Below, piece after piece: positions 11,331 through 22,903 of a DNA stretch of 64,000 bases. A program made the position numbers and the translations under genes. Positions within the stretch are counted from its first letter, which is position 1. Each line of letters begins with the position of its first letter. The DNA comes from Spinacia oleracea (Eukaryota; Streptophyta; Magnoliopsida; Caryophyllales; Amaranthaceae), in assembly GCF_020520425.1 (NCBI RefSeq), contig NC_079492.1, positions 116,471,157 through 116,535,156 of the forward strand, given 5' to 3'. Under the pieces are notes generated by a model. It was given only the letters and a program-made list of their open reading frames with translations. It searched no databases and was not told the origin of the DNA.

Positions 11331-12803
11331 ATACCAAAAAGGCCAAAAAGGATGATTCAGATCTCACCTATCTGTGGCATTGTCGATTAGGCCATATAAA
11401 CTTGAAACGTTTAGAAAGACTTCAAAAGGAAGGAATTCTAGAACCATTTGACTTAGAGGATTATGGTAAATGCGAATCATGTTTACTTGGCAAAATGACA
11501 AAGCAACCTTTCTCTAAAGTTGGAGAAAGAGCAAATGAACTATTGGGTTTAATCCATACAGATGTATGTGGACCAATGAGTACAAATGCTAGAGGTGGTT
11601 TCAGCTACTTTATCACTTTCACTGATGACTTCGGTAGATATGGTTATGTCTACCTAATGAAGCATAAGTCTGAATCCTTTGACAAATTCAAGGAATTTCA
11701 GAGTGAAGTAGAGAATCAATTAGGCAAGAAGATTAAGGCACTGCGGTCTGACAGAGGCGGTGAATATCTGAGCTATGAATTTGATGACCATCTGAAAGAA
11801 TGTGGAATTCTATCAGAATTGACTCCTCCTGGAACACCACAATGGAACGGTGTGTCGGAACGGAGGAACAGAACCTTGCTAGACATGGTCAGGTCAATGA
11901 TGGGTCAGGCCAAACTTCCATTAGAATTTTGGGGACATGCACTAAATACAGCTGCACTCACTATAAATAGAGCTCCGTCTAAAGCTGTCGAAAAGACTCC
12001 ATATGAATTATGGTTTGGAAAGCCTCCAAATGTGTCTTTTCTTAAGATTTGGGGATGTGAAGTATACGTCAAACGATTAAATTCAGACAAACTTCATCCA
12101 AAATCTGACAAATGTATCCTTGTGGGCTATCCAAAGGAAACAAAGGGGTATTACTTCTACAATACATCTCAGAACAAGGTGTTTGTTACTCGAGATGGTG
12201 TCTTTTTGGAGAAAGATCACATTTCCAAAATGACAAGTGGGAGAAAAGTAGACCTCGAAGAAATTCGAGTCGAACAACAAACTCTAGAGAATGCTCAAAA
12301 TGACATTCAGGATGAAACTCAGAGATCTTTAGAAGAATCTGGTGAGAATCATGGTCAATCTAGAAATGTTACCTCGCGTAGATCGCAAAGATATAGATCT
12401 CAACCGGAAAGGTACTTAGGTATTTTGACGAACGAGAGCTATGACGTTCTATTACTTGAAAGTGATGAACCTGCGACTTACAAACAAGCTATGACGAGCC
12501 CTAGCTCCAAGCAATGGCAAGAAGCCATGCAATATGAATTAGACTCCATGTCTGAAAACCAAGTATGGGATTTGGTCGATTTGCCAGATGGCTACCAAGC
12601 CATTGGAAGCAAATGGGTTTTCAAACTGAAAAAGGACAAGGATGGGAAACTTGAAGTTTTCAAAGCTAGATTGGTTGCAAAAGGTTACAGGCAAGTCCAC
12701 GGTGTGGATTACGATGAAACCTTTTCACCAGTTGCAATGCTAAAGTCTATTCGGATAATGTTAGCAATCGCTGCATATTACGATTACGAAATATGGCAGA
12801 TGG
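11331..12803 (+). pseudogene. Element 1 integrase and N-terminal reverse transcriptase (broken)
   Basis: This continues the polyprotein in another frame. It includes the GAG-pre-integrase zinc site (HCRLGH ... CESC), the integrase catalytic residues in HTDVCGPM, SDRGGEY and SERRNRT (DD35E spacing as in element 2), and the start of reverse transcriptase (SKWVFKLK, ARLVAKGY). It runs into a duplicated 22-base segment at 12802, which adds 7 bases net and destroys the MDVKTAFLNG catalytic motif. It has no start of its own and is not expected to be translated. Confidence 0.9.
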
Positions 12804-13826
12804 ATAATGTTAGCAATCGCTGCTTTCTTAAACGGTGTTTTAACAGAAACTGTGTTTATGACACAGCCTGAAGGTTTTGAGGATCCAAAGAATGCTAAAA
12901 AGGTATGCAAGCTAAAGAAGTCAATCTACGGATTGAAGCAGGCATCCAGGAGCTGGAATATACGTTTTGATGAAGCAGTCAGTGACTTTGGTTTCATCAA
13001 GAACGCAGACGAATCTTGTGTATACAAGAAGGTCAGTGGGAGCAAAATTGCTTTCCTAGTATTATATGTCGACGACATATTACTTATCGGAAATGACATT
13101 CCTATGTTGAACTCTGTCAAGATTTGGCTTGGGAAATGTTTTTCGATGAAAGATCTAGGAGAAGCACAATACATATTGGGCATCAAGATTTACAGAGATA
13201 GATCTAAAAAGATGATTGTACTTAGTCAAAGAACTTATATCAACAAAGTGCTTGATAGGTTCAAGATGGCAGACTCCAAGCGAGGCTACCCACCCATGTC
13301 TCATGGAATAACTCTAAGCAAGACTCAGTGCCCAAAAACACTTGATGAGCGTAGACGAATGAATGGGATTCCATATGCATCATTGATTGGTTCAATAATG
13401 TATGCTATGATATGTACACGCCCGGATGTTGCGTACGCACTCAGTGCTACGAGCAAATACCAGTCAGACCCAGGAGAGGCGCATTGGACTGCTGCCAAGA
13501 ATATTCTGAAGTACCTGAAAAGGCACAAAGATGACTTCCTGGTCTATGGTGGAGATGATGAATTAATTGTTAAAGGCTATACAGACGCAAGTTTCCAAAC
13601 CGACAAAGATGATTTCAGATCACAGTCTGGGTTTGTCTTCTGCCTCAACGGAGGTGCAGTAAGCTGGAAAAGCGCTAAGCAAAGCACCATTGCGGATTCT
13701 ACAACTGAAGCGGAGTACATTGCTGCACATGAAGCAGCAAAGGAAGCTATATGGCTAAGGAAGTTCATAGGTGAACTTGGTGTAGTCCCCTCCATTAAAG
13801 GACCAATAGCCCTGTATTGTGATAAT
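12804..13826 (+). pseudogene. Element 1 reverse transcriptase C-terminal part and RNase H (interrupted)
   Basis: The third piece of the polyprotein includes the YVDD active-site motif of copia reverse transcriptase, then the RNase H region (TDASFQTDKDD, STTEAEYIAAHEA, IALYCDN). It is cut at 13826 by insertion of element 2 between GATAAT and AACGG codons. It continues at 24241. Confidence 0.92.
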
Positions 13827-15163
13827 TGTAAGGTTATGATACATATGACATTTACATAAATCATGCGGAAACAACCATTAACCCAGGAAACATATTATTT
13901 ACACATAATCATTTAGCATAATTAGATGCATACTCTTTGTTGCGTGCCTTCCCTAGCTGCGCCCGAACCGAACAAGAACAAGTCTTTTAGGACTCCAAGT
14001 GTCGTCCCTCCGTAGATAGTCCACAGCACGTCCGGATCCGCCTTAAGATTGACCAACTAGAATCGCCCTTAAGGTACTAGAAAATTCGGCACTTTTATGA
14101 GCAAGATGTGTTTTAATTTTCTCTCAAAAACTCACTTTTGAATACTTTGAAACTTGTGTATAAATTATGACCCCTAGGCCTTTATTTATAGAGTTATGGA
14201 AAAGGAATCGTAATCCTAGTAGGATGCGAATTAATTGGAATTAGAATTCTACATGAATTCTACTTAATCAATTTATCCAATAGGAATAGACATTTAATCA
14301 TACACTGACTCTTGCAGATTCAGGAATCTCGCATGAGCTGAAACTCACACACACACGGCAGCCACAAGGGCTGCCCATGCATGCGAGCAGCAGCCCACGC
14401 AGCGCGGCCCACGCATGCGCGGCCTTGTGCGCGCTGGGCTGTGGCGTGCGTGCTTGCTGGGCGATGGCCTGGCTTCGTGCTGGGCCTTCGTCCGGCAGGC
14501 CTCGTCCGATGCTAATTCGTACGATACGCTTCCGATTAAATTTCCATTTCCGGAATCTATTTCCGATACGAACAATACTTAATATTTCCGATTCCGGAAT
14601 TAATTTCCGTTTCGAACAAATATTTAATATTTCCGTTTCCGGAATTATTTTCCGATTCCGGTAATATTTCCGATTCTGACAATATTTCCGTTTCCGGCAA
14701 TATTTCCGATTCTGGTAATATTTCCATTTCCAACAATATTTTCCGATACGTACCATGTTTCCGTTTCCGGCAACATCTACGACTTGGATAATATTCATAT
14801 TTCCGATACGATCCATATTTCCGTTTCCGGCAATATCATCGTTTCCGGAGTATTCATTTCTTGCCTGTGACGATCTTAGCTCCCACTGAAACCAAGATCC
14901 GTCGGTTCCGAATATTCATAGATGGAGTATTTAATGCCATTAAATACTTGATCCGTTTACGTACTATTTGTGTGACCCTACGGGTTCAGTCAAGAGTAAG
15001 CTGTGGATTAATATCATTAATTCCACTTGAACTGAAGCGGCCTCTAGCTAGGCATTCAGCTCACTTGATCTCACTGAATTATTAACTTGTTAATTAATAC
15101 TGAACCGCATTTATTAGACTTAACATAGAATGCATACTTGGACCAAGGGCATTATTTCCTTCA
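13827..15163 (-). repeat. 3' LTR of copia element 2
   Basis: The 1337-bp LTR is read on the minus strand. It is paired with 22904-24240 by length and by shared variants. Like the element 1 LTR it has CCGGAAACGG-type repeats in U3 and a TATA box. Confidence 0.95.
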
Positions 15164-15180
15164 GTCTCCCACTTGTCCTT
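15164..15180 (-). other. Polypurine tract of element 2
   Basis: On the minus strand this reads AAGGACAAGTGGGAGAC directly before the TGAAGG start of the 3' LTR. It is the primer for plus-strand DNA synthesis in LTR retrotransposons. Confidence 0.85.
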
Positions 15181-16027
15181 AGGGACAAGTGTGCATTTCC
15201 TAATTCCTTTGTCGCTCGATGCTTGCTCTTGAACATAAGGTAAGAGTTGTCATCCTTATTATGTCCAGAGGTGTTCCTCGGTTTCAGAGTTCAACTGATC
15301 AAATAAACAGATAATCATAGCCTATGATTCATCCGAGCACGGCCATGCATTTCACAGTTTCTAGCTCTCCGAGTGGCCTTGTACAACTTTTAAGCATCTC
15401 ATCCCGATTTATGGGAGGACAATCCCAATCTTGCGATCTTGAGATTAGACTTCGTTTGATAGGTGATTACCTGAGCGTTGCCTTTATAGCCTCCTTTTAC
15501 GGTGCGACGGTTGGTCAACGTCAAAGCAACCAGTTCTCAAACAAGTAATCTCAAATCACTCAGGTATTGAGGATTTAGTGTCTAATAATTTAATGAAATT
15601 TACTTATGACAGACTTTCATCTCTTACAGTAAAGTTTCATAGGTCTTGTCCGATACTAGTCTTCCCAAAGTAAGTATCTATGCAAATGATTATGACATTG
15701 CCATGTCCACATAGTTCAAGAAACAGAACTACTAGTCATCTTGCATTCTAATCGTCTAACGTTTTCTATGCGTCCAATTTTATAGAAAACTCCGATTAGG
15801 GACCATTTTCAACCTTTGACATTCAAGTTCACTTGATAGACATTTCTTAGTCACAGGACTGGTCCTGACAGTCTATCTTGAATATATCGTCAAGTTGAAG
15901 GGACTCATCATTTAATAAACCACAAATTAAATGGAAAAATGAATTCCTTTCATTTATTGTGAATGATTAACCAATAATGTTTTACAAAGATTTAAACTCT
16001 AAAACTTTAAAACATTAAACAGAGACA
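15181..16027 (-). other. 3' untranslated region of element 2
   Basis: About 850 bp lie between the gag-pol stop and the polypurine tract. It is conserved in elements 1 and 3 (24474-25312 and 26884-27730). I see no extra gene such as an envelope-like frame; the 74-residue frame here is not supported. Confidence 0.75.
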
Positions 16028-19000
16028 TCAAAGCCATTCTCCAATATGCTTGATTCCCATAGCTGCAGTGTGCGAGTTGTGCTTCGCTTGCGGCAGAGGT
16101 TTAGTTAATGGATCTGATATGTTGTCATCAGTTCCAATTTTGCTTATCTCGACTTCTTTTCTTTCAACGAACTCTCGTAGAAGGTGAAATCTACGAAGTA
16201 CATGCTTGACTCTCTGGTGGTGTCTAGGCTCTTTTGCCTGTGCAATAGCTCCGTTATTATCACAATACAGGGCTATTGGTCCTTTAATGGAGGGGACTAC
16301 ACCAAGTTCTCCTATGAACTTCCTTAGCCATATAGCTTCCTTTGCTGCTTCATGTGCAGCAATGTACTCCGCTTCAGTTGTAGAATCCGCAATGGTGCTT
16401 TGCTTAGCACTTTTCCAGCTTACTGCTCCTCCGTTGAGGCAGAAGACAAACCCAGACTGTGATCTGAAATCATCTTTGTCGGTTTGGAAACTTGCGTCCG
16501 TATAGCCTTTAACAATTAATTCATCATCTCCACCATAGACCAGGAAGTCATCTTTGTGCCTTTTCAGGTACTTCAGAATATTCTTGGCAGCAGTCCAATG
16601 CGCCTCTCCTGGGTCTGACTGGTATCTGCTCGTAGCACTGAGTGCGTACGCAACATCCGGGCGTGTACATATCATAGCATACATTATTGAACCAATCAAT
16701 GATGCATATGGAATCCCATTCATTCGTCTACGCTCATCAAGTGTTTTTGGGCACTGAGTCTTGCTTAGAGTCATTCCATGAGACATGGGTAGGTAGCCTC
16801 GCTTGGAGTCCGCCATCTTGAACCTATCAAGCACCTTATTGATATAAGCGCTTTGACTAAGTCCAATCATCCTTTTAGATCTATCTCTGTAAATCTTGAT
16901 GCCCAATATGTACTGTGCTTCTCCTAGATCCTTCATCGAAAAACATTTCCCAAGCCAAATCTTGACAGAGTTCAACATAGGAATGTCATTTCCGATAAGC
17001 AATATGTCGTCGACATATAATACTAGGAAAGCAATTTTGCTCCCACTGACCTTCTTGTATACACAAGATTCGTCTGCGTTCTTGATGAAACCAAAGTCAC
17101 TGACCGCTTCATCAAAACGTATATTCCAGCTCCTGGATGCCTGCTTCAATCCGTAGATTGATTTCTTTAGCTTGCATACCTTTTTAGCATTCTTTGGATC
17201 CTCAAAACCTTCAGGCTGTGTCATAAACACAGTTTCTGTTAAAACGCCGTTTAAGAAAGCAGTTTTGACATCCATCTGCCATATTTCGTAATCGTAATAT
17301 GCAGCGATTGCTAACATTATTCGAATAGACTTTAGCATTGCAACTGGTGAAAAGGTTTCATCGTAATCCACACCGTGGACTTGCCTGTAACCTTTTGCAA
17401 CCAATCTAGCTTTGAAAACTTCAAGTTTCCCATCCTTGTCCTTTTTCAGTTTGAAAACCCATTTGCTTCCAATGGCTTGGTAGCCATCTGGCAAATCGAC
17501 CAAATCCCATACTTGGTTTTCAGACATGGAGTCTAATTCAGATTGCATGGCTTCTTGCCACTGCTTGGAGCTAGGGCTCGTCATAGCTTGCTTGTAAGTC
17601 GCAGGTTCATCACTTTCAAGTAATAGAACGTCATAGCTCTCGTTCGTCAAAATACCTAAGTACCTTTCCGGTTGAGATCTATATCTTTGCGATCTACGCG
17701 GGGTAACATTTCTAGATTGACCATGATTCTCACCAGATTCTTCTAAAGATCTCTGAGTTTCATCCTGAATGTCATCTTGAGCATTCTCTAGAGTTTGTTG
17801 TTCGACTCGAATTTCTTCGAGGTCTACTTTTCTCCCACTTGTCATTTTGGAAATGTGATCTTTCTCCAAAAAGACACCATCTCGAGCAACAAACACTTTG
17901 TTCTCAGATGTATTGTAGAAGTAATACCCCTTTGTTTCCTTTGGATAGCCCACAAGGATACATTTGTCAGATTTTGGATGAAGTTTGTCTGAAATTAATC
18001 GTTTGACGTAAACTTCACATCCCCAAATCTTAAGAAAAGACACATTTGGAGGCTTTCCAAACCATAATTCGTATGGAGTCTTTTCGACAGCTTTAGACGG
18101 AGCTCTATTTATAGTGAGTGCAGCTGTATTTAGTGCATGTCCCCAAAATTCTAATGGAAGTTCGGCCTGACCCATCATTGACCTGACCATGTCTAGCAAG
18201 GTTCTGTTCCTCCGTTCTGACACACCGTTCCATTGTGGTGTTCCAGGAGGAGTCAATTCTGATAGAATTCCACATTCTTTCAGATGGTCATCAAATTCAT
18301 AGCTCAGATATTCACCGCCTCTATCAGACCGCAGTGCCTTGATCTTCTTGCCTAATTGATTCTCTACTTCACTCTGAAATTCCTTGAATTTGTCAAAGGA
18401 TTCAGACTTATGCTTCATTAGGTAGACATAACCATACCTACTGAAGTCATCAGTGAAAGTGATAAAGTAGCTGAAACCACCTCTAGCATTTGTACTCATT
18501 GGTCCACATACATCTGTATGGATTAAACCCAATAGTTCATTTGCTCTTTCTCCAACTTTAGAGAAAGGTTGCTTTGTCATTTTGCCAAGTAAACATGATT
18601 CGCATTTACCATAATCCTCTAAGTCAAATGGTTCTAGAATTCCTTCCCTTTGAAGTCTTTCTAAGCGTTTCAAGTTTATATGGCCTAATCGACAATGCCA
18701 CAGATAGGTGAGATCTGAATCATTCTTTTTGGCCTTTTTGGTATTTATGTTATATACTTGTTTGTCGTGATCTAATAAATAAAGTCCATTGACTAATCTA
18801 GCAGATCCATAAAACATCTCTTTAAAATAAAATGAACAACTATTGTCTTTTATTATAAAGGAAAATCCCTTAGCATCTAAGCAAGAAACTGAAATGATGT
18901 TTTTAGTAAGACTTGGAACATGGAAACATTCTTCCAGTTCCAAAACTAGCCCGGAGGGCAACGACAAATAGTAAGTTCCTACAGCTAATGCAGCAATCCG

Positions 19001-19993
19001 TGCTCCATTTCCCACTCGTAGGTCGACTTCACCCTTGCTTAACTTTCTACTTCTTCTTAGTCCCTGTGGATTGGAACATAAGTGTGAGCCACAACCTGTA
19101 TCTAATACCCAAGAAGTTGAATTAGCAAGTATACAGTCTATAACGAAAATACCTGAAGATGGAACGACTGTTCCGTTCTTCTGATCTTCCTTTAGCTTCA
19201 AGCAATCTCTCTTCCAATGCCCCTTCTTCTTGCAGTAGAAGCATTCGGATTCAGAAGTGGGTTGACTGACCTTCCTCTTTGCAGATTTGGCGCCAGTTTG
19301 CTTAGTTGGGCTGGCCTTGTTGCCACCTTTCTTAGCATTCCTCTTCTTTCCAGATTTCTTGAACTTGCCCCCACGCACCATAAGCACATCCTGCTTATCA
19401 CTTTTGAGCGTCTTTTCAGCGGTCTTCAGCATACCGTGAAGCTCAGTGAGCGTTTTGTCCAGACTATTCATACTGTAGTTCAGTTTGAACTGATCATACC
19501 CGCTATGAAGAGAATGGAGGATGGTGTCTATAGCCATTTCCTGAGAAAATTGCTGATCCAGCCGACTCATATTCTCAATGAGTCCAATCATTTTGAGAAC
19601 ATGTGGACTTACGGGCTCGCCTTTCTTAAGCTTGGTCTCAAGAATTTGCCTATGAGTCTCGAATCTTTCGACTCGAGCCAGATCTTGGAACATGTTCTTC
19701 AACTCACTGATGATTGTGAAAGCATCTGAGTTGATGAACGTTTTCTGCAGATCCGCACTCATAGTGGCGAGCATTGGACATTTCACATCCTTGTTGGCAT
19801 CAATCCAACGATTGAGGGCTGCCTGAGTGATCCCGTCGCCTGGAGCTTCGGGCATCGCCTCATCTAGGACATACTCCTTTTCTTCCTGCATAAGAACTAT
19901 TTGCAAGTTCCTTTGCCAGTCAAGGAAGTTTTTCCCGTTCAACTTCTCTTTTTCGAGAATTGATCGAATGTTGAATGAATTGTTGTTTGCCAT
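16028..19993 (-). CDS. Gag-pol polyprotein of copia element 2 (intact)
   Basis: The 1321-residue product counts from the MANNN start; an upstream in-frame ATG at 20071 would add 26 hydrophobic residues. Seen in order: gag (about 1-240); a CCHC zinc knuckle with C251, C254, H259, C264; aspartic protease D298-T-G; GAG-pre-integrase HHCC (H433, H438, C464, C467); integrase D494, D557, E593 (35 residues between the last two); reverse transcriptase with D908 in QMDVKTAFLNG and YVDD at 993-996; and RNase H with TDASF, TEAEYIAA and LYCDN. Integrase before reverse transcriptase is the Ty1/copia order. All motifs are present and no stop or frameshift is visible. It would act in cytoplasmic particles and the nucleus. 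The exact copia lineage is not assigned. Confidence 0.95.
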   Translation of the reverse strand: MANNNSFNIRSILEKEKLNGKNFLDWQRNLQIVLMQEEKEYVLDEAMPEAPGDGITQAALNRWIDANKDVKCPMLATMSADLQKTFINSDAFTIISELKNMFQDLARVERFETHRQILETKLKKGEPVSPHVLKMIGLIENMSRLDQQFSQEMAIDTILHSLHSGYDQFKLNYSMNSLDKTLTELHGMLKTAEKTLKSDKQDVLMVRGGKFKKSGKKRNAKKGGNKASPTKQTGAKSAKRKVSQPTSESECFYCKKKGHWKRDCLKLKEDQKNGTVVPSSGIFVIDCILANSTSWVLDTGCGSHLCSNPQGLRRSRKLSKGEVDLRVGNGARIAALAVGTYYLSLPSGLVLELEECFHVPSLTKNIISVSCLDAKGFSFIIKDNSCSFYFKEMFYGSARLVNGLYLLDHDKQVYNINTKKAKKNDSDLTYLWHCRLGHINLKRLERLQREGILEPFDLEDYGKCESCLLGKMTKQPFSKVGERANELLGLIHTDVCGPMSTNARGGFSYFITFTDDFSRYGYVYLMKHKSESFDKFKEFQSEVENQLGKKIKALRSDRGGEYLSYEFDDHLKECGILSELTPPGTPQWNGVSERRNRTLLDMVRSMMGQAELPLEFWGHALNTAALTINRAPSKAVEKTPYELWFGKPPNVSFLKIWGCEVYVKRLISDKLHPKSDKCILVGYPKETKGYYFYNTSENKVFVARDGVFLEKDHISKMTSGRKVDLEEIRVEQQTLENAQDDIQDETQRSLEESGENHGQSRNVTPRRSQRYRSQPERYLGILTNESYDVLLLESDEPATYKQAMTSPSSKQWQEAMQSELDSMSENQVWDLVDLPDGYQAIGSKWVFKLKKDKDGKLEVFKARLVAKGYRQVHGVDYDETFSPVAMLKSIRIMLAIAAYYDYEIWQMDVKTAFLNGVLTETVFMTQPEGFEDPKNAKKVCKLKKSIYGLKQASRSWNIRFDEAVSDFGFIKNADESCVYKKVSGSKIAFLVLYVDDILLIGNDIPMLNSVKIWLGKCFSMKDLGEAQYILGIKIYRDRSKRMIGLSQSAYINKVLDRFKMADSKRGYLPMSHGMTLSKTQCPKTLDERRRMNGIPYASLIGSIMYAMICTRPDVAYALSATSRYQSDPGEAHWTAAKNILKYLKRHKDDFLVYGGDDELIVKGYTDASFQTDKDDFRSQSGFVFCLNGGAVSWKSAKQSTIADSTTEAEYIAAHEAAKEAIWLRKFIGELGVVPSIKGPIALYCDNNGAIAQAKEPRHHQRVKHVLRRFHLLREFVERKEVEISKIGTDDNISDPLTKPLPQAKHNSHTAAMGIKHIGEWL

Positions 19994-22888
19994 ATTAAAA
20001 ACTACAATTGAAAAGAATAAACAAATAAATAACCATTCACAGTTTCTCTTAATAAACTTAAATTCTAGCATTCATGCATAATTCAATGTTTATTAAGCAT
20101 TTTATTCAAGTTATGTGTTCCGGCAGGTGTGAATAAAATGATTCCAAGATCCTAAAATCATTGAAGAACTAAGCACAGTTTGTCGACTTAATCCTAGAAC
20201 ATCTTAGGTAAGCAAAAGCCTTTTGCTAATAGTCTAGAAACTATTCTTGGTTGATAGGTACGTCTAAGAACTTATTAGGTAAACCTATCGAATTTGCCAC
20301 GACATAAAAGGACTCCTTACTTATATCGTTGAGTTTCACCAAAACTAACATGTACTCACAATTATTTGTGTACCTTGCCCCTTTAGGACCAATAAGTAAC
20401 ACCTCGCTGAGCGAAAACTATTACTAGATTGATGTAAAGGATATCCAAGCAAGTGTATATTTTGGCATGGCACCTTTTAACTCAATTTTTAAGTTTGGAA
20501 CTTAAGGCTCTTACTATGTTGGTTAGATTTTAAGTGAACTAAAATCCTTAATCATGCAACATAATCAAGCTTTTGATCTCATGCATTTTAAGACATATTT
20601 AAAGCAATAAATAACTTAAAACATGCATAAGATATTTGTGATCTAGTATGGCCCGACTTCATCTTGAAGCTTTGACTTCAAAGTTCGTCTCGAAAATCTC
20701 CGTGGGAGGCACCATTTTCTTCAAATAGGATAAGTTATAACTAATTACAACTATTTGATGGTACGCAGACCATATTTGAATTGAAAAACAACTTTGGTAC
20801 TTTAGACCAATTACATTCAAATTAATGGTACGCAGACCATATTTTCTATCCTATTTGGGCCATACTAGTCACTTCATAACCTGCAAAACAGTACATATAC
20901 AATATATACCATTCACCCATTCATTATCATGAATGGCCCACATAGCTGGTTAGTAAAACACATTATGCATCACGTAAACATTTGCAGCAATTAATCAAGG
21001 GCACCAATAATCTACCAATTATTCAGTCCTTATTAATTCTAATCGAGTTGTTTTAACCTTAAGGATTTGTAGACCTAATCAAGAGTTTATGACTAAAAGT
21101 TCTCCCACTCAAACCAATAAATTCATATGCTTTACTAATTTTAAACATAAAATTGTATTTCTAGTCTAACCGGAAACATACAAATTTAATTAAAATTTAA
21201 AGCTCATATAAATTTATAATTGAATCCAAAATTTAATTTAATTTCAGTCGCATTTAAATTAATTCATGATTTTAATTTTAGTAAAATAATTAGAATAAAT
21301 TCCATTTATTATAATTATAATATTCAAAATTAAAATCCAAGAAATTAATTCAAATTATTAATTTTAAAATTAATTAAAATTACGTGAACTGAAATTTTCA
21401 AATTAAACATTCAAAACGATCTAATCGAAACGCAAACACCCTACGCGTTGCACGCCCATGGGCTGTACGCACACAGCCATTGCTGGCCATGTGCGCGCAG
21501 CCCATGCGCTCGTTGCATAGCTGCTGCTGTCCCATACGCAAGCCACCGCACAGCGCCCACCGCACGCGAGCTATCGCTCGCAGCGCGCGCGCGTTACCGC
21601 GCTCGCTGGTGCGCGAGATCGCTCGCTGGTGCGCGCGAGCCATCGCTCGCTGGGGCGCTGCATCGCTCGCTGGTGCGCGCGAGCCATCGCTCGCTGGCGC
21701 GCGAGATCGCTCGCTGGTGCGCGTGAGCCATCGCTCGCTGGCGCGCGAGATCGCTCGCTGCGCGCGCGCGAGCCATCGCTCGCTGGTGCGCGACATCGCT
21801 CGCTGGGCGGGCGACGTCGCGCGCTGTGCGCGCGAGTGATGCTGTGCGCAGCGCTCGTGGCACGCGAGCTTGCGCTCGCTGCGCACGAGGTTGCGCGCTG
21901 TTGTGCGAGGCAGCGCGCGCTGTGGCGCAGCTCGCTTGCTGCCCACACGCGACTGCCTTGGCTCGCCCCTCGCCCATGCCCATCCGTTCATTGCTCGTGG
22001 CACACGACACAAGGCAGGGCTGCTGCCTTGCGCTCGTGCACTACGCCCTTGCTCATTGCATTCGTGCCGCACGGGCGACGAGCTCCCTTGCTCGTCGTCG
22101 CATGCCCGCATTATACAACACCCCTTAAGGGTAACACGAAGCGTCCATTGCTTCGTGCGTGCAAGTTATTTGAACGAATCGCATAAAAATTTAAAATTTA
22201 TATTTAAAATTAATGACAAATTAATAAATATTATTAATTTCATAATTTTAGGGCGAAAAATCGAAAATTTATTATCCAATTGATTTCCGATTGTTATGGA
22301 TTCAAGTCTAGGTCATAAAATTTAAAATTTATCGTAAATTTACAATTTTTATGGTGGTTTTTAATCATAGGTTTCTAATTAAATTATAATTAATTATGAA
22401 AATCAAATTAATTCTAAATTATTCTAATTTTCAACAAATTAATCATAATTACAAATTAGATTGCATAATTAACAAGACTAGGCATTCAAACTTGTTAAAC
22501 ATATGCAGTAGGTCAATCAAAAATTCAAGATTTATCAACAGGAATCGCAAATATTTAATTTAACATCTTAAATTTACGAAATTCTGCATCCGAAAAACTA
22601 AAACCTTCGAAAAGTCATAGTTAGGCTTCGAATTTGAGAATTCTGGGTTCGGCAGAAAAATACTATTTTTGTCAAAATTTTAGAATGCCATTTACATGCG
22701 GAATTGACACAAAAATCACTCAATTCGGATGAGTAATGAAGAAACTGCCGAAAAACTGCGTACATATAATTAAATAAACGCAATTTGCAATTAATTAACA
22801 ATTACGAAAATTAATCACCCCTTTTAATTCTTGCAAATTTGTAATATTTAACCATGTTCATGCAATTTAGATTATGAAAATAATAAGG
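19994..22888 (-). other. Untranslated leader of element 2, with GC-rich palindromic repeats
   Basis: The leader lies between primer site and gag. The GC-rich core at about 21420-22165 is built from units such as GCGAGCCATCGCTCGCTGG and GAGATCGCTCGCTGG, each a near-palindrome. Overlapping frames on both strands here code for Ser-Glu-Arg-rich repeats and are artefacts. Two ATGGTACGCAGACCAT motifs (minus-strand ATGGTCTGCGTACCAT) lie at 20758-20773 and 20825-20840, as in element 1. Confidence 0.75.
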
Positions 22889-22902
22889 GGCTCGTGATAC
22901 CA
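22889..22902 (-). other. Primer-binding site of element 2 with one extra base
   Basis: On the minus strand this is TGGTATCACGAGCC, the same one-base variant as element 1. It is one base inside the 5' LTR boundary. Confidence 0.8.
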
Positions 22903-22903
22903 C

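Noticed and set aside
15324-15548. 74-residue frame between pol and 3' LTR considered as an envelope-like gene
   Set aside because: Short, no signal or membrane segment, and present only as a frame in the conserved 3' region.
19217-19729. 170-residue frame opposite gag of element 2 (also 30921-31433)
   Set aside because: Antisense shadow of the gag-pol frame.
21398-22283. Several long overlapping frames on both strands (up to 237 residues), repeated at 33103-34024
   Set aside because: CpG-rich palindromic repeats lack stop codons in most frames. The Ser-Glu-Arg/Ala-rich translations are repeat artefacts.
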